Positions 17,166 to 25,541 are shown, counted from the stretch's first letter. The stretch is DNA of 33,644 nt from Actinomycetes bacterium (GCA_021810525.1 JAJZIP010000014.1:1-33644); one strand, 5' to 3'. A program made the numbers and translations. Notes: generated by a model from the letters alone, not told the origin.

Positions 17166-18334
17166 TGATTGCAGCGGCATCGATCAGTCCTCTATGGTAT
17201 ATTTCCCGTTCAGCAGGGTATATCGGGCTGATTTTGCTTGGAGTGATCGGCGTCTTGGGGATCATTACCGCCGGGAATCTCAAAATGGCCCAAGGAACCA
17301 AGTTCATAGCGCCAGATCTACACAGATCGCTTTCGCTTCTTGCGATTGTAGTCTTGGCTATTCACGTCGGGGCTGCCGTGGCCGACAAGTACTCATTCAT
17401 AGGGCTCAAAGACGTCTTCATTCCATTTATGTCCGCCTACAGGCCTATCTGGGTAGGATTGGGAGCCATCGCGGTCGATTTGGGCATCGCGGTTCTGGCG
17501 ACTTCGTTGATCAGGGTCAAGATGGGTTACCGCAGTTGGAAGGTGGTGCACTGGGCCAGCTATCCGATCTTTGCGCTTTCCGTGATCCATGGCCTTGGAT
17601 CTGGAACAGACACATCCCTTTGGTTTTCGAAGTTCATCTACCTCGTGGTAGGTGGTGTTCTGGTGTTGTCGATTATTGCGAGGCTGCTGGCGCAGCCCGA
17701 CCTGCGAATCGGCAAGAAGGTCGCATTCTTCGGGACCAGCTTTTTGGTTCCACTGGCAATAGTTGCCTGGGCAGTTTCTGGGCCGCTTGCGTCAAACTGG
17801 CCGAAGCGTGCACAGGGGGGCCTCAAACAAGCGGTGTTGACTTCTGCACAAGTAACACCTGCCGTTGCCAAATCCAAGCAGAAGATCACCGCAGCCACCG
17901 TGCCCCCGCTGCAACTCAGTTCCACCTACACTTCGGATTGGTCGGGCAGTATTGACCAGTCCCCCTCCAACGCCCAGGGAGAAATTGCGCTCCGCCTTAT
18001 GGGAAAACTGTCAAGTTCGCCGGGATACCTGCTCTCCGTGGTCCTCATCGGTGTTCCGCTCAATGGAGGCGTATCGATGACTTCGAGCCTGGTTGAGATA
18101 GCCTCGACCACCGGGTCAGTGGTGTACAAGGGTAGCGTCACGTCTCTCAATGGAACTACGATCGTCGGCCAGGTCTCAAATACATCTGGGCAGACCTTGA
18201 GCTTCTCTGCAAGCGTTAACCTTGGCTCCAATGGGTCATCCTTTACCGGAATCATGGCGGGTTCGAAAAGCTCGTCGTTCTCGAGTGGAGTTCCGAGTTA
18301 CAGCGGAGGCGGGTCAGAGTCGAGGGATCACTGA
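17165..18334 (+). CDS. Ferric-reductase-like haem membrane protein with exported Ser/Thr-rich tail
   Basis: The N-terminal half (about 220 residues) has six to seven hydrophobic helices. Two His pairs lie in DLHRSLSLLAIVVLAIHV and VVHWASYPIFALSVIHGL, the spacing that binds two b-type haems in the ferric reductase/YedZ-like family. A last helix (FLVPLAIVAWAVSG) leads to an about 170-residue Ser/Thr/Gly-rich, probably beta-structured tail of unknown function, likely outside the cell. No FAD/NAD-binding reductase domain is present, so electrons must come from partners, probably the downstream NuoF-like protein and ferredoxin. ATG 17165 overlaps the apbE stop (TGATG) with GGAG ten bases upstream; an earlier GTG at 17129 is less likely. 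Confidence 0.8.
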   Translation: MIAAASISPLWYISRSAGYIGLILLGVIGVLGIITAGNLKMAQGTKFIAPDLHRSLSLLAIVVLAIHVGAAVADKYSFIGLKDVFIPFMSAYRPIWVGLGAIAVDLGIAVLATSLIRVKMGYRSWKVVHWASYPIFALSVIHGLGSGTDTSLWFSKFIYLVVGGVLVLSIIARLLAQPDLRIGKKVAFFGTSFLVPLAIVAWAVSGPLASNWPKRAQGGLKQAVLTSAQVTPAVAKSKQKITAATVPPLQLSSTYTSDWSGSIDQSPSNAQGEIALRLMGKLSSSPGYLLSVVLIGVPLNGGVSMTSSLVEIASTTGSVVYKGSVTSLNGTTIVGQVSNTSGQTLSFSASVNLGSNGSSFTGIMAGSKSSSFSSGVPSYSGGGSESRDH

Positions 18335-19638
18335 TGACAAAAGGTCCAGGTCGATCGTTTCCGCGTTTGGCGTTTGGAGGAAGAGTCGTCGGTTCGGGAA
18401 ATATTGCGGTGATGCCTTCGTCTACAGTTTTACTCTCCGAGCATGGTTCGATATTCGGGAGTCCTCAACCCTATTTCTTCAAACTCCATCACTTGAAGAA
18501 GCAGCTGTCTGAAAGTGAGCTGCATGGACGCGGTGGGGCGGCATTTCCTCTTTCGCGAAAGCTTGCAGGGTATGAGCCCTATCGAGGGAAGCTGATAGTG
18601 GTGGCTAATGGTTCGGAGGGCGAGTATCTCTCGCGCAAGGACGAGCAGCTCATCGCTCGGCATCCTCATCTTGTGCTGGATGGGCTCTCTATCCTGGGAA
18701 GCGCTTTGGATTCGAAGGCCGGTTACGTTCATGTGAAGGCGTCGAAAACATCATCTCAGAGGATCCTTCAACAGGCGCTTTCCGAAAGGAAGGGCTTGGA
18801 TCCCTTCCGGATCGAGATTTCGCTTACTGCACCGGACGTGGGCTACGTGGCTGGGTCAGAGAGTGCGGTTGTCTCCGCAATCAACCATCAAGGCGGACTA
18901 CCCATATATTCACCGGATAGGCCAATGGTTCGCGGCGTGAAAAAGCGACCGACTTTGATTGCAAATGTGGAGACATTGGCTCATCTGGCACTTCTCGCGA
19001 GATTCGGCTCGGGTTGGTTTTCATCGATAGGTTCGGCTGGTGATTCAGGGACGCGGCTTTTGACCGTGTCACTGCCGAATAGGTCATTTGGGGTCATAGA
19101 GGTGGTCGCAGGAACAGAGTTCAGCGAGATATTTGAGTCGCTTGGGGCTTCACCCAGTCAGATCTCCTGCGGTTTGTTGGGTGGGTACTTCGGCCAACTG
19201 GTAGATACTGACAAGCTGTGGTCGCTTCGAGCCAGCCATGCGTTCCTCAAAGAGGCTGGGTTTGCATTGGGTGCCGGAGTCATTGCACTAGCGGATGGCT
19301 GCCCTATTGGTGAGATCTCCGCTATTATCGAATACCTGGCAAGCCAATCTGCCGGCCAGTGTGGACCGTGCTACAGGGGACTTCCGGAGCTGGCGAATAC
19401 ATGGCGCGAGTTGGCTTCAGGCCGAGTGAATTCGAAGTCTTTGTCCAGGATCACGGATCTTTGCGATCAGATATCGGGTCGGGGCGGATGTGCTATGCCA
19501 GATGGAGCCGTGTTGCTCGCAAGGACGGCCTTGAGCAGGTTCAGGCCGGAGCTTCTTGACCATCAGAGCGGGAGCTGCAATTACGCCGAACACAGCAGCT
19601 CTCTGGTTCCCCCTGCGGCTGCCTTGGCGGGGCGGTGA
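18334..19638 (+). CDS. NuoF-like NADH/FMN, SLBB and Fe-S protein
   Basis: Resembles the flavoprotein subunit NuoF of complex I and related hydrogenase/formate dehydrogenase subunits. The FMN/NADH region shows GRGGAAFPLSRK and VVANGSEGEYLSRKDEQL, then HPHLVLDGLSILG, YVAGSESAVVSAI and RPTLIANVETLAHLA. An SLBB-like segment follows, and a C-terminal Fe-S domain (SAGQCGPCYRGLPELA, GRGGCAMPDGA). The first Cys of the classical C-x2-C-x2-C is Ala here; this is a pattern I recall from actinobacterial homologues, and a separate Cys (TDLC) may compensate. Length is 434 residues. The ATG overlaps the previous stop (TGATG). It is probably soluble, transferring electrons between NAD(P)H and the ferredoxin or haem protein of the same operon. 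Confidence 0.82.
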   Translation: MTKGPGRSFPRLAFGGRVVGSGNIAVMPSSTVLLSEHGSIFGSPQPYFFKLHHLKKQLSESELHGRGGAAFPLSRKLAGYEPYRGKLIVVANGSEGEYLSRKDEQLIARHPHLVLDGLSILGSALDSKAGYVHVKASKTSSQRILQQALSERKGLDPFRIEISLTAPDVGYVAGSESAVVSAINHQGGLPIYSPDRPMVRGVKKRPTLIANVETLAHLALLARFGSGWFSSIGSAGDSGTRLLTVSLPNRSFGVIEVVAGTEFSEIFESLGASPSQISCGLLGGYFGQLVDTDKLWSLRASHAFLKEAGFALGAGVIALADGCPIGEISAIIEYLASQSAGQCGPCYRGLPELANTWRELASGRVNSKSLSRITDLCDQISGRGGCAMPDGAVLLARTALSRFRPELLDHQSGSCNYAEHSSSLVPPAAALAGR

Positions 19639-19644
19639 TGTGCC

Positions 19645-19845
19645 ATTAAGGCCCGAATAGCTATAAACCCGATTGCCTGTGAGGGCTACGGGATGTGTGC
19701 TGAGCTGCTTCCTGAACTGATCGAACTCGACGAATGGGGCTTTCCGATCCTGAGGTCCAAAGAAGTACCACCATCTTTGTTGGAGCACGCCAAGCGTGCG
19801 GAGCGTCTCTGCCCCACTTTGGCGGTGATCATAAAGCAGAGTTAG
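19645..19845 (+). CDS. Ferredoxin, 3Fe-4S type, with no canonical start codon
   Basis: A 66-codon frame encodes a recognisable short ferredoxin: INPIACEGYGMCAELLPELI, then LDEWGFPI and AKRAERLCPTLAV. The C-x5-C plus C-P pattern fits the single-cluster 3Fe-4S/4Fe-4S ferredoxins found beside P450s and in NuoF-like operons of actinobacteria. The frame has no ATG, GTG or TTG before the first cluster Cys. ATT 19645 is the only plausible initiation codon at the right distance. The frame is the same as the NuoF-like gene's, right after its TGA. An ATG at 19638 makes the TGATG overlap seen elsewhere in this operon but reads only three codons to TAA. A one-base error, a real frameshift or ATT initiation are all possible. 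Confidence 0.72.
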   Translation: MKARIAINPIACEGYGMCAELLPELIELDEWGFPILRSKEVPPSLLEHAKRAERLCPTLAVIIKQS

Positions 19846-19910
19846 TGCTAGATGTTGGTCTCGAACTGTCCTGGAGTGGGAGTAGAGTTTAACTCTCAAA
19901 CGGAGGCACG

Positions 19911-21140
19911 GTGGCGAGCAAGGAAATGGCGAGCAACGAAGCATCTTTGAGGACTGAACCGGGCGCCATCGTAGATGGACCGTTTCGCATGTCGCCAATC
20001 ATCCTGGCGATCGGGATTGCGATATCTGCCGTATTGCCGGTGTTTCTAACTGGGGCGCTCGCGGTCCAGATTAGAAAGAACCTGGATTTTACTCCTTCTT
20101 TGTTGGGTGCGGCCGTGGCGGTATTCTTTTTGTTCGCAGCCTTGGCCTCGTTCGTTTCCGGACATCTTTCTCATCGTGTTGACGGATCGTATGTGATCAA
20201 GTGCTGCATGCTACTCTCATCTGCGGTCTTGGTCGCAATTGGGACAATGACCGTTAACTACGTGATCTTTGTTTTTCTCTTGGCGGTAAGCGGCTCCGTT
20301 AACGGCGCGCTTCAACCTCACATTAATGTCTTCATTTCCCACGTAATACCCAGGAGGCGCCAAGGCTTTGCATTCGGAGTAAAGCAGGCCGCGGTGCCGT
20401 TAGCTACCTTCCTGGCCGGCCTGGCCGTCCCAACGGTGGCACTGACGATTGGTTGGCATTATGCCTATCTTGCCGTGGCGCCCCTTGGAATTGTCCTTTT
20501 CTTTCTTGTCCCCAAATCGGTCGCTCCAGCGGATAGAGAAAGCAAAAGACTCGTCTCTGAACGCCCGGCCGCAGCACCGATAGTCATGCTTGCGATCGGA
20601 ATGGGTCTTGGTACCGGTGCAGCGAATTCTTTTGGGGCGTTCGTGGTCTCTTTCGCGGTCCATGCCGGATGGAAGCCCGGCCTAGCAGGCCTGTTGATAG
20701 TGTTCGGCTCAGTGGTAGGTGTAATTGCCAGAGTTGGCAACGGCATCGCGGCCGACCGGAGGCGCGGGAGGCATTTCTTGGTCGCACTCTGGTCGATTGG
20801 CATAGGGGGTCTGGGCTACCTGATGTTTTCGGCTGCATACCCGTGGTTGATCATCCCTGCCACGGTCATCTGCTATGGCGCAGGTTGGGGATGGAACGGG
20901 CTGTTCATCTTCGCAGTAGTGAGGAACTTTACCAAGCATGCCGGCTATGCAACCGGCACCGTGCAGTCGGGGGCGTACATAGGCTCAGTACTCGGTCCTC
21001 TGGCTTTCGGATTTGTTGTGGAGCGATTTGGGTACCAGCTGGCATGGACGCTTGGGGCGGTTTCGGCTTTTGCCGCAGTGCTTGCCATTGAGATTGCGAG
21101 ACACTTGGTCATTTCGTCCCAGGCTGATGTGGTGGGCTAA
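19911..21140 (+). CDS. MFS permease (paralogue A of a tandem pair)
   Basis: Major facilitator membrane transporter of 409 residues with about twelve helices. Substrate unknown. Distinctive stretches include LPVFLTGALAVQIRKNLDF, RRRQGFAFGVKQAAVPLATF, GWHYAYLAVAPLGIVLFFL and ICYGAGWGWNGLFIFAVV. The central loop carries KSVAPADRESKRL. The start is GTG 19911, with GGAGG four bases before it. The gene lies 65 bases after the ferredoxin frame and may or may not share its transcript. It is closely similar in sequence and layout to the next gene (21341-22537), indicating tandem duplication. Confidence 0.85.
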   Translation: MASKEMASNEASLRTEPGAIVDGPFRMSPIILAIGIAISAVLPVFLTGALAVQIRKNLDFTPSLLGAAVAVFFLFAALASFVSGHLSHRVDGSYVIKCCMLLSSAVLVAIGTMTVNYVIFVFLLAVSGSVNGALQPHINVFISHVIPRRRQGFAFGVKQAAVPLATFLAGLAVPTVALTIGWHYAYLAVAPLGIVLFFLVPKSVAPADRESKRLVSERPAAAPIVMLAIGMGLGTGAANSFGAFVVSFAVHAGWKPGLAGLLIVFGSVVGVIARVGNGIAADRRRGRHFLVALWSIGIGGLGYLMFSAAYPWLIIPATVICYGAGWGWNGLFIFAVVRNFTKHAGYATGTVQSGAYIGSVLGPLAFGFVVERFGYQLAWTLGAVSAFAAVLAIEIARHLVISSQADVVG

Positions 21141-21340
21141 GCTCGTAGTCGTATCCCAGGTGTCCGCCGCGTCGTTCCGACGGTCCCGATACTACGGTCA
21201 TAGATGACACGGATTGTTACGATTTGGGGGAAGCTCGTGTGCGATCAATAGACATTCAAGTTGGTCATGCTGCGCGTGGAACTGAAGATAAGTGCTAAAG
21301 GCGTGAGGTCAAAAGGAGTTGTGAGAGGCATGGGCGAGCG

Positions 21341-22537
21341 GTGATCGAGCAAGCGGCAAGTGAGCGATTCAGGCTTCGGCCAGTGTTGCTTGGCATCACC
21401 ATCACAACCATGACAACCATTCCTGTCTTCATGACCGGCGCCCTTGGAGTTCAGATTCGTCACGATCTGCATTTGAGTGCGTCCCAGCTTGGCGGTGCTG
21501 TTGGCGTTTTCTTTGCCATGGCGTCTTTGACGTCAGTCTCTTCTGGGAGGTTGGCACAGCGGTCAGGCTTCGAAGTGATACTAAAAGTTTGTGTCTTGAT
21601 GTCGGTGGTCGCACTGGGTGGTCTTGGGTTCTTGGCCACCAGCTACCCTGTGTTGCTAGTGTTCTTGGCTCTTGGCGGGATGATCAACGGCGCGGCTCAA
21701 CCGGCCGTGAACCTGTTTCTGTCAAAGGTCGTTCCTCTCTCTAGACAGGGTTTCGCGTTCGGTTTCAAGCAGGCGGCTATACCAGTTGCCACATTTCTCT
21801 CTGGCCTGGCAGTCCCTCTTGTTGCTTTGACTATCGGATGGCACTACGCATATGCAATCATCGCTCCGATCGGGGCCATCCTCTTCTTTTTGATTCCCAA
21901 AGCTGAAAACGATGATCCTCCCAACAACGGCTCGACACCTGCAAAGCAGAGGATCTACGTTGCGCCGTTGGTTGTACTGGCCGTGGGCATGGGGCTAGGC
22001 TCCGGCGCCGCCAATGCTCTTGGCGCGTTCCTTGTATCATCCTCGGTCCATTTGGGATGGGCGCCCGGGGCGGCGGGAATGCTGGTTGTCCTAGGATCGG
22101 TTACCGGAATAAGCGCCAGGCTCTTGAACGGTTATTTTGCTGACAGGCGTGTGGGAAAGCACCTGGCGGTTACAGCCTGGATGGTTGGGACAGGAGGAGT
22201 CGGCTACCTGCTCCTGATGATGGGTTACAGCTGGTTGGTCATTCCGGCTACTGTAATATCGTTTGGGGCGGGATGGGGCTGGAATGGCCTCTTCAACTTT
22301 GCGGTTGTATGGAGCTACCCAAAATCTGCAGGCTATGCCACTGGGATCACTCAGTCCGGAGCCTATTTCGGCTCTGTGTTGGGGCCGTTGATCTTCGGAA
22401 TCATAGTAGACCGGTCTGGATACAACCTGGCATGGTCCTCAGCGGCGGCAGAGGCTCTACTTGCAGCCCTTGCAATAGTTGTTGCACGCAGGATGATGAC
22501 TGCGGGAGCCTCTCGTCTCGAGGGGAACGAGCCGTAG
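21341..22537 (+). CDS. MFS permease (paralogue B of a tandem pair)
   Basis: A 398-residue major facilitator transporter, about twelve helices, substrate unknown. It shares long near-identical blocks with the preceding gene: IPVFMTGALGVQIRHDL, SRQGFAFGFKQAAIPVATF, ALTIGWHYAYAIIAPIG, SFGAGWGWNGLFNFAVV and GYATGITQSGAYFGSVLGPL. The start is GTG 21341; nearby ATG and GTG codons upstream (21321, 21330) run straight into a stop. The 200-base gap between the two genes includes a structured segment (21145-21195) and could hold a separate promoter. Confidence 0.85.
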   Translation: MIEQAASERFRLRPVLLGITITTMTTIPVFMTGALGVQIRHDLHLSASQLGGAVGVFFAMASLTSVSSGRLAQRSGFEVILKVCVLMSVVALGGLGFLATSYPVLLVFLALGGMINGAAQPAVNLFLSKVVPLSRQGFAFGFKQAAIPVATFLSGLAVPLVALTIGWHYAYAIIAPIGAILFFLIPKAENDDPPNNGSTPAKQRIYVAPLVVLAVGMGLGSGAANALGAFLVSSSVHLGWAPGAAGMLVVLGSVTGISARLLNGYFADRRVGKHLAVTAWMVGTGGVGYLLLMMGYSWLVIPATVISFGAGWGWNGLFNFAVVWSYPKSAGYATGITQSGAYFGSVLGPLIFGIIVDRSGYNLAWSSAAAEALLAALAIVVARRMMTAGASRLEGNEP

Positions 22538-22691
22538 CAGCGGGGCGCGTGGTCCAGGGGGCATACCTATTTGAATGCTCCCAACAAGGTTCGGATGCGC
22601 GATCTTTCGGCAGGAGCTGCACTTCGCCTTCTCGGCAAGCGGCATCGTTTTCGCTGCAGAGGGAGTTCGAGTCGATTGGATGTGAGAGGGA

Positions 22692-23492
22692 GTGTATTTG
22701 ACAGGGGCGCCAGTCATAAAATTCATCGACGTCAGTCTTGTCTACGAGAGTCGGCGAGTTCTTGATGCCATTTCGTTCGAGGTGCATCCTGGGGATCACT
22801 GGGTCGTCTTGGGCCAGAACGGGGCTGGAAAGACTTCTTTGTTTCAGGTCGCGGCGGCACGGCTCAGGCCCTCTTTGGGAACCGCATGGGTGCTTGGGGA
22901 GCAGTTGGGCAAGACGGACATGAGAGAGCTGCGCAAAAGGATCGGAATCAGCTCGGGCGCGATCGTAGAGCAGCTCCGCCCAGACCTGCTTGTCGAAGAG
23001 GTGGTTTTGACCGGGATCTACGGGGATCTGGCTCCCTGGTGGCATACTTACACCGAAATGGACAAGGAAAGGGCGTTGATGCTTCTCAGACTTGCGGGCG
23101 TGGAAGAGCTGTCGAAGCGGGCCTTCAGCACCCTCTCTGCTGGAGAGCGTCAGCAGGTGGTCATTGCGAGAGCGCTGATGCCGGATCCGCAGCTGCTCTT
23201 ACTCGACGAACCGACATCGGGTCTAGACATGGGTGCTAGAGAGCGGTTTCTACAAAGGCTCGGCACGCTTCTCGCGGAGCATCAGAGCCTTTCTCTTCTC
23301 ATGATAACGCACCACATAGAAGATGTTCCGCCCTCGTGCACGCATGCCCTTGTCCTTAAAGAGGGAGTCATGGTCGCCCTCGGAAGGGTTGAGGATGTCT
23401 TGATCGACATGAATCTGTCGGTTGCATTCGACTTTCCGCTCAAGGTGGAGAGGCACGCTGACAGATACCGGGCTATAGCCAGGGCGGACTAG
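22692..23492 (+). CDS. ABC transporter ATP-binding protein (stand-alone)
   Basis: Single ABC ATPase domain of 266 residues. Walker A is GQNGAGKTS, the signature LSAGERQQV, Walker B LLLLDEPTSGLD, and the switch His is in LLMITHHIED. The segment LVEEVVLTGIYGDLAPWW recalls the YlmA/ModF-like ATPase group rather than a specific importer. No permease or binding protein is adjacent, so the partner is elsewhere or it acts without one. The start is GTG 22692 with GAGGGA upstream; TTG 22698 is an alternative. Its TAG stop lies in a CTAG palindrome shared with the stop of the convergent carbonic-anhydrase-like gene, a four-base tail overlap. Confidence 0.85.
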   Translation: MYLTGAPVIKFIDVSLVYESRRVLDAISFEVHPGDHWVVLGQNGAGKTSLFQVAAARLRPSLGTAWVLGEQLGKTDMRELRKRIGISSGAIVEQLRPDLLVEEVVLTGIYGDLAPWWHTYTEMDKERALMLLRLAGVEELSKRAFSTLSAGERQQVVIARALMPDPQLLLLDEPTSGLDMGARERFLQRLGTLLAEHQSLSLLMITHHIEDVPPSCTHALVLKEGVMVALGRVEDVLIDMNLSVAFDFPLKVERHADRYRAIARAD

Positions 23493-24007
23493 TCAAGCCG
23501 TCTCAGCTCTTTCTTGTAGCGCTGGCCATTTTCGACATAGTTGGAGACGATGATCGAGAAGCTTCCTTCCCTGACACGATCAGCTATGATCCTGGCTGGC
23601 ACACCGAGGGCCATCGAGAATGACGGAACCCTCGTATCATTGGTCACGACCGAGTTTGCCCCGACAATGGAGTAATGCTCGACTACAACGCGGTGAAGGA
23701 CGACGGAGCCGGAGCCGATTAAGACGTCGTCCTCTACGGTGCAGCCCTCAAGGTGGGCAAGGTGACCAACGACGCATCGCGAACCAACCCGAGTTACGAG
23801 ACCCGCGGTGGCATGTATAACCGAGCCATCTTGGATTGAAGTTTCGTCACCTATGAGAATGGAGCCGTAATCGCCCCTTATTACCGTAGAGGGCCAGACT
23901 GTCGAATGCTTTCCGATCTCGACGTCACCAATCACGGTTGCTCCCGGATGGACATAGGCGTCAGGATGGATTTTCGGAGCTTTTTCACCGAGTGCGTATA
24001 TGGCCAT
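23489..24007 (-). CDS. Gamma carbonic anhydrase family protein
   Basis: Left-handed beta-helix trimer-type protein of 172 residues, built of hexapeptide repeats (AYVHPGATVIGDVEIGKHST and following). In active family members three His residues bind zinc between subunits. Here H65 (VIHAT) and H82 (VVGHL) are in place. The third position reads HLAHLEG instead of the classical His-x4-His: the second His is at +3 and a Glu at +5. This HxxHxE form recurs, to my recollection, in actinobacterial homologues. Activity as a carbonic anhydrase is therefore uncertain. The start is ATG 24007; the gene diverges from the DinB-like gene, with 84 bases between them. Confidence 0.88.
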   Translation of the reverse strand: MAIYALGEKAPKIHPDAYVHPGATVIGDVEIGKHSTVWPSTVIRGDYGSILIGDETSIQDGSVIHATAGLVTRVGSRCVVGHLAHLEGCTVEDDVLIGSGSVVLHRVVVEHYSIVGANSVVTNDTRVPSFSMALGVPARIIADRVREGSFSIIVSNYVENGQRYKKELRRLD

Positions 24008-24091
24008 GTAATAAGATAGCTATTAACCAGGACGAAGTGTTAATAATTTCAGCTTTAGGTTTCAAAGTTGCGAGCGTGAAAGGACATTTCG

Positions 24092-24595
24092 ATGGCTGAA
24101 GCTGCAGGTTCTGACCTGATCTTTGAATACGACCTCGTTTCAGAGGAGCTAGTTGAACTGTTGGAAGCCGGACTCCCGAAAGGAGTAAGCTATCGTGACA
24201 AAACTCACTCTGAAGCCTGGGATTCCAAGCACATCGTTGCCCACATGGCCGAATGGTGCGAGTTCTGGCGGACCGATCTCGAGGAAGGCCTGAAGAGGCC
24301 GGGTTCGATGGTGATTGGGCGCTCCAACCTTGATGAGGAGCGGAGCCGCAGGATCAACGCTCTGGCTTCGCTCAGCACCGCCGATCTCATCGATCGGCTG
24401 ACGCTTGAAATCGGCAAGACCGCCGGTTTGCTTGCGGCCCTTGATCCAGCTGACTTCGGAATAACGCTGACCCATCTCACCGATGGCCAGATCACAGTGA
24501 GAGACCTGACTTCAAAACATCTGATAGCCCATCTTGGCGAGCACTTGTCGGAGCTGAAAAAGCTAGAGCAACTCCCGCCAAGAGAGCCGGAATAA
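24092..24595 (+). CDS. DinB-fold protein (DinB/maleylpyruvate isomerase-type four-helix bundle)
   Basis: A 167-residue, all-helical soluble protein. His residues fit a DinB-superfamily metal triad: the first in WDSKHIVAHMAEWCEFW and the C-terminal pair in HLIAHLGEHLSELKKL, spaced by three. Members include thiol-dependent S-transferases (bacillithiol or mycothiol types) and stress-induced proteins; the actual reaction cannot be read from sequence. ATG 24092 follows AAAGGA at seven bases. It is a single gene, divergent from the carbonic-anhydrase-like gene and convergent with the ParA-type gene. Confidence 0.65.
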   Translation: MAEAAGSDLIFEYDLVSEELVELLEAGLPKGVSYRDKTHSEAWDSKHIVAHMAEWCEFWRTDLEEGLKRPGSMVIGRSNLDEERSRRINALASLSTADLIDRLTLEIGKTAGLLAALDPADFGITLTHLTDGQITVRDLTSKHLIAHLGEHLSELKKLEQLPPREPE

Positions 24596-24797
24596 TCTGT
24601 AACGAGAGGCGGTGCCATAGCAAGGCAGCTGAGCCAGAGGCCGGTGATACCGCAGGCATGGGAGGTGGAGGTCAGGTCACCTTATAGACATGGCTGTGGT
24701 GTGTCCGGCATCCGGCGTGAAATGCTTCGAGATCCGCATGAAGAAGTGAAAGCGTGGAGTTGTCAAAGGGGGTTGACTAGCTGGTGTGCTCGGGGAG

Positions 24798-25538
24798 CTA
24801 TTGAGCCAACGTGAGTATCTCCGAGGTAAGTCGGCTAAAAGCGGCTGCTGAGGGCGAGCGGTTGTTACTGCTCAGAAGGGGCGCTCTGTTGGTTGCCATC
24901 TGTTCGATCACCGAAGAGGCTGGTATATAGGACGTCAAAAATCTCGAGTCCCTTTGGAGATATGTTTCGAGCAGTTGCTTGTGAAGCTGTCTTCTTCGAT
25001 CGACCATATTGAACGCTGCGATGATTCGTGGCTTGTGACGGATTTCTCCTGCGAATTTGACAAGTTTCTCGAACGTCTGTATTGATAAGGGATTTGGAAT
25101 TACGGGAACGATTATCAGGTCTGAGAAATCCAGGATGTTCTCGCTTACCGTGGAGGCCTCCGGTGCGGAGTCTACAACCGCGAGGTCGTATTGGTGACCG
25201 AATGTTCGCATCAGCCTCGAGAGCCTCGTTGAGCTGAGCTTATGATCCTCAAGGAGTGAAGAAAGATGGCGAAGTTCGAAGTCAGAAGGGATGACGTCGA
25301 GTAGCGGCCACTGAGTCTCTTTTATGGATTTGGCAAGGGAGCTCTTGTCTGCGAAAGCCTTGCTTAGGTCACCTTTGATTCTGGGTTTGACCCGAAGAAT
25401 GTAGCTCGCCGATCCTTGCGGGTCGAGGTCCCACAATAGCGTCCTCTTTCCTGAGCGAGCCGCTTCGTAGGCGATGTTGATCGCGAATGTGGTCTTGCCG
25501 ACCCCGCCTTTGATGTTGTACAGGGAGATGACCCTCAT
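24798..25538 (-). CDS. Orphan ParA/MinD-family ATPase
   Basis: ParA-type deviant Walker ATPase of 246 residues. Deviant Walker A KGGVGKTT is at residues 10-17 with the signature Lys, Walker A' LLWDLDPQGSA follows, and Walker B is in YDLAVVDSAPEAS. Such ATPases form dynamic nucleoid- or membrane-bound gradients that place plasmids, chromosomes, chemoreceptors or carboxysomes. There is no parB, parS-like repeat or plasmid gene nearby. Its only partner is the CHAD-domain gene directly upstream: the TGA of that gene, an in-frame TTG and the ATG are interleaved, with three bases between the upstream stop and ATG 25538. AAGGAAG precedes the start. It may position what the CHAD protein binds. Confidence 0.9.
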   Translation of the reverse strand: MRVISLYNIKGGVGKTTFAINIAYEAARSGKRTLLWDLDPQGSASYILRVKPRIKGDLSKAFADKSSLAKSIKETQWPLLDVIPSDFELRHLSSLLEDHKLSSTRLSRLMRTFGHQYDLAVVDSAPEASTVSENILDFSDLIIVPVIPNPLSIQTFEKLVKFAGEIRHKPRIIAAFNMVDRRRQLHKQLLETYLQRDSRFLTSYIPASSVIEQMATNRAPLLSSNNRSPSAAAFSRLTSEILTLAQ

Positions 25539-25541
25539 CAA

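Noticed and set aside
16990-17955. Long open frame of 321 codons on the plus strand overlapping apbE and the haem protein gene
   Set aside because: It runs across two genes with clear families in another frame and its translation has the Arg/Gly/Ser-rich look of an out-of-frame shadow.
19638-19649. ATG in TGATG as the ferredoxin start
   Set aside because: It encodes only three codons before TAA in the sequence as given, so it cannot start the ferredoxin without a frame change.
21145-21195. Terminator between the two MFS genes
   Set aside because: Nested stems can be drawn (GTATC/GATAC outside CGTCG/CGACG) but they are short and no T-run follows.
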